Both the position numbers and the translations under genes were made by a program. Below are positions 61,257 to 61,373 of a DNA stretch of 61,373 nt, piece by piece (position 1 is the first letter of the stretch; the number at the start of each line of letters is the position of its first letter). Where the stretch lies: positions 1 through 61,373 of the forward strand of contig NZ_BJYY01000011.1 in assembly GCF_007991755.1 (NCBI RefSeq), read 5' to 3'. The notes beneath the pieces are model-generated. The model saw nothing but the letters and a program-made list of their open reading frames with translations, did not search any database and had not been told where the DNA came from. This DNA comes from Cellulomonas aerilata (lineage in GTDB: Bacteria; Actinomycetota; Actinomycetes; Actinomycetales; Cellulomonadaceae).

Positions 61257-61373
61257 CGGCGCAGCGGACGGCGGGGCGCAGCGGACGGCGGGGCGCACGG
61301 AGGCACGCCGCTGCGGGCGGCGGGGCGCACGGAGGCACGCCGCTGCGGGCGGCGGGGCGCACGGAGGCACGCC
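61257..61373. repeat. Tandem GC-rich minisatellite at window end
   Basis: Two units of about 17 bp (GGGGCGCAGCGGACGGC at 61273, near copy at 61257) are followed by a 32-bp unit starting GGGGCGCACGGAGGCACGCC, which occurs at 61290 and 61322, with a third, cut by the window end, at 61354. It lies upstream of the GH30 gene and shows no gene or hairpin typical of CRISPR. It continues beyond the window. Confidence 0.75.

Noticed and set aside
61257-61373. CRISPR array
   Set aside because: The units are directly contiguous with no unique spacers, and no cas gene is present.

Overview
The window looks like a chromosomal segment of a very high-GC actinobacterium. Almost every codon ends in G or C, GTG starts are common, stop/start overlaps of the GTGA/ATGA type are frequent, and many genes lack a ribosome binding site and appear leaderless. 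Cellulomonadaceae or related Micrococcales is my best guess, from the mix of DUF3000, GuaB1, a leaderless ZapE/RibD-like pair, an S-layer-homology protein, a GH30 glycosidase and a probable flagellar-sigma promoter. I found no tRNA, rRNA, CRISPR array, insertion sequence or prophage.

0-17 kb: a partial gene; an ECF41-type sigma factor and a DUF1059 protein that share the same promoter motif; a TylF-like methyltransferase; two leaderless membrane-anchored PQQ-propeller proteins; a flavoprotein with a possible leaderless uORF; and an iron-siderophore ABC operon (lipoprotein, two permeases, ATPase) behind an IdeR/DtxR-like box. Single small enzymes lie between these.

17-31 kb: an APC amino-acid permease, isochorismatase and VOC enzymes, ZapE diverging from a pyrimidine reductase-like gene, a secreted protein, 6-phosphogluconate dehydrogenase overlapping an ATP-grasp ligase, DUF3000, a LuxR regulator with a probable sigma-28 promoter, and ribonuclease D.

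31-48 kb: a thiolase/FadB pair for fatty-acid beta-oxidation preceded by a palindrome; a sugar-acid operon (ManD-type dehydratase, MHS transporter, zinc-free-loop dehydrogenase) diverging from a GntR regulator; YcnI with a histidine-containing membrane protein; dxs; a TetR/alpha-beta hydrolase switch with two 16-bp operators; GNAT and EVE proteins; and an SLH surface protein.

48-61 kb: a GAF-SpoIIE phosphatase, a GNAT enzyme, a methyltransferase, GuaB1 overlapping a Nudix CoA pyrophosphatase, and then the most striking locus. Five genes on the minus strand, each overlapping the next by 4 bp, encode a receiver-degenerate GGDEF-GT2 polysaccharide synthase fusion, a GAF-PAS histidine kinase, a stand-alone receiver, an Hpt protein and an OafA-type acyltransferase. 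A secreted GH30 glycosidase lies just upstream. Together the parts make a complete His-Asp-His-Asp phosphorelay whose last receiver is fused to the synthase. The window ends in a GC-rich tandem repeat.
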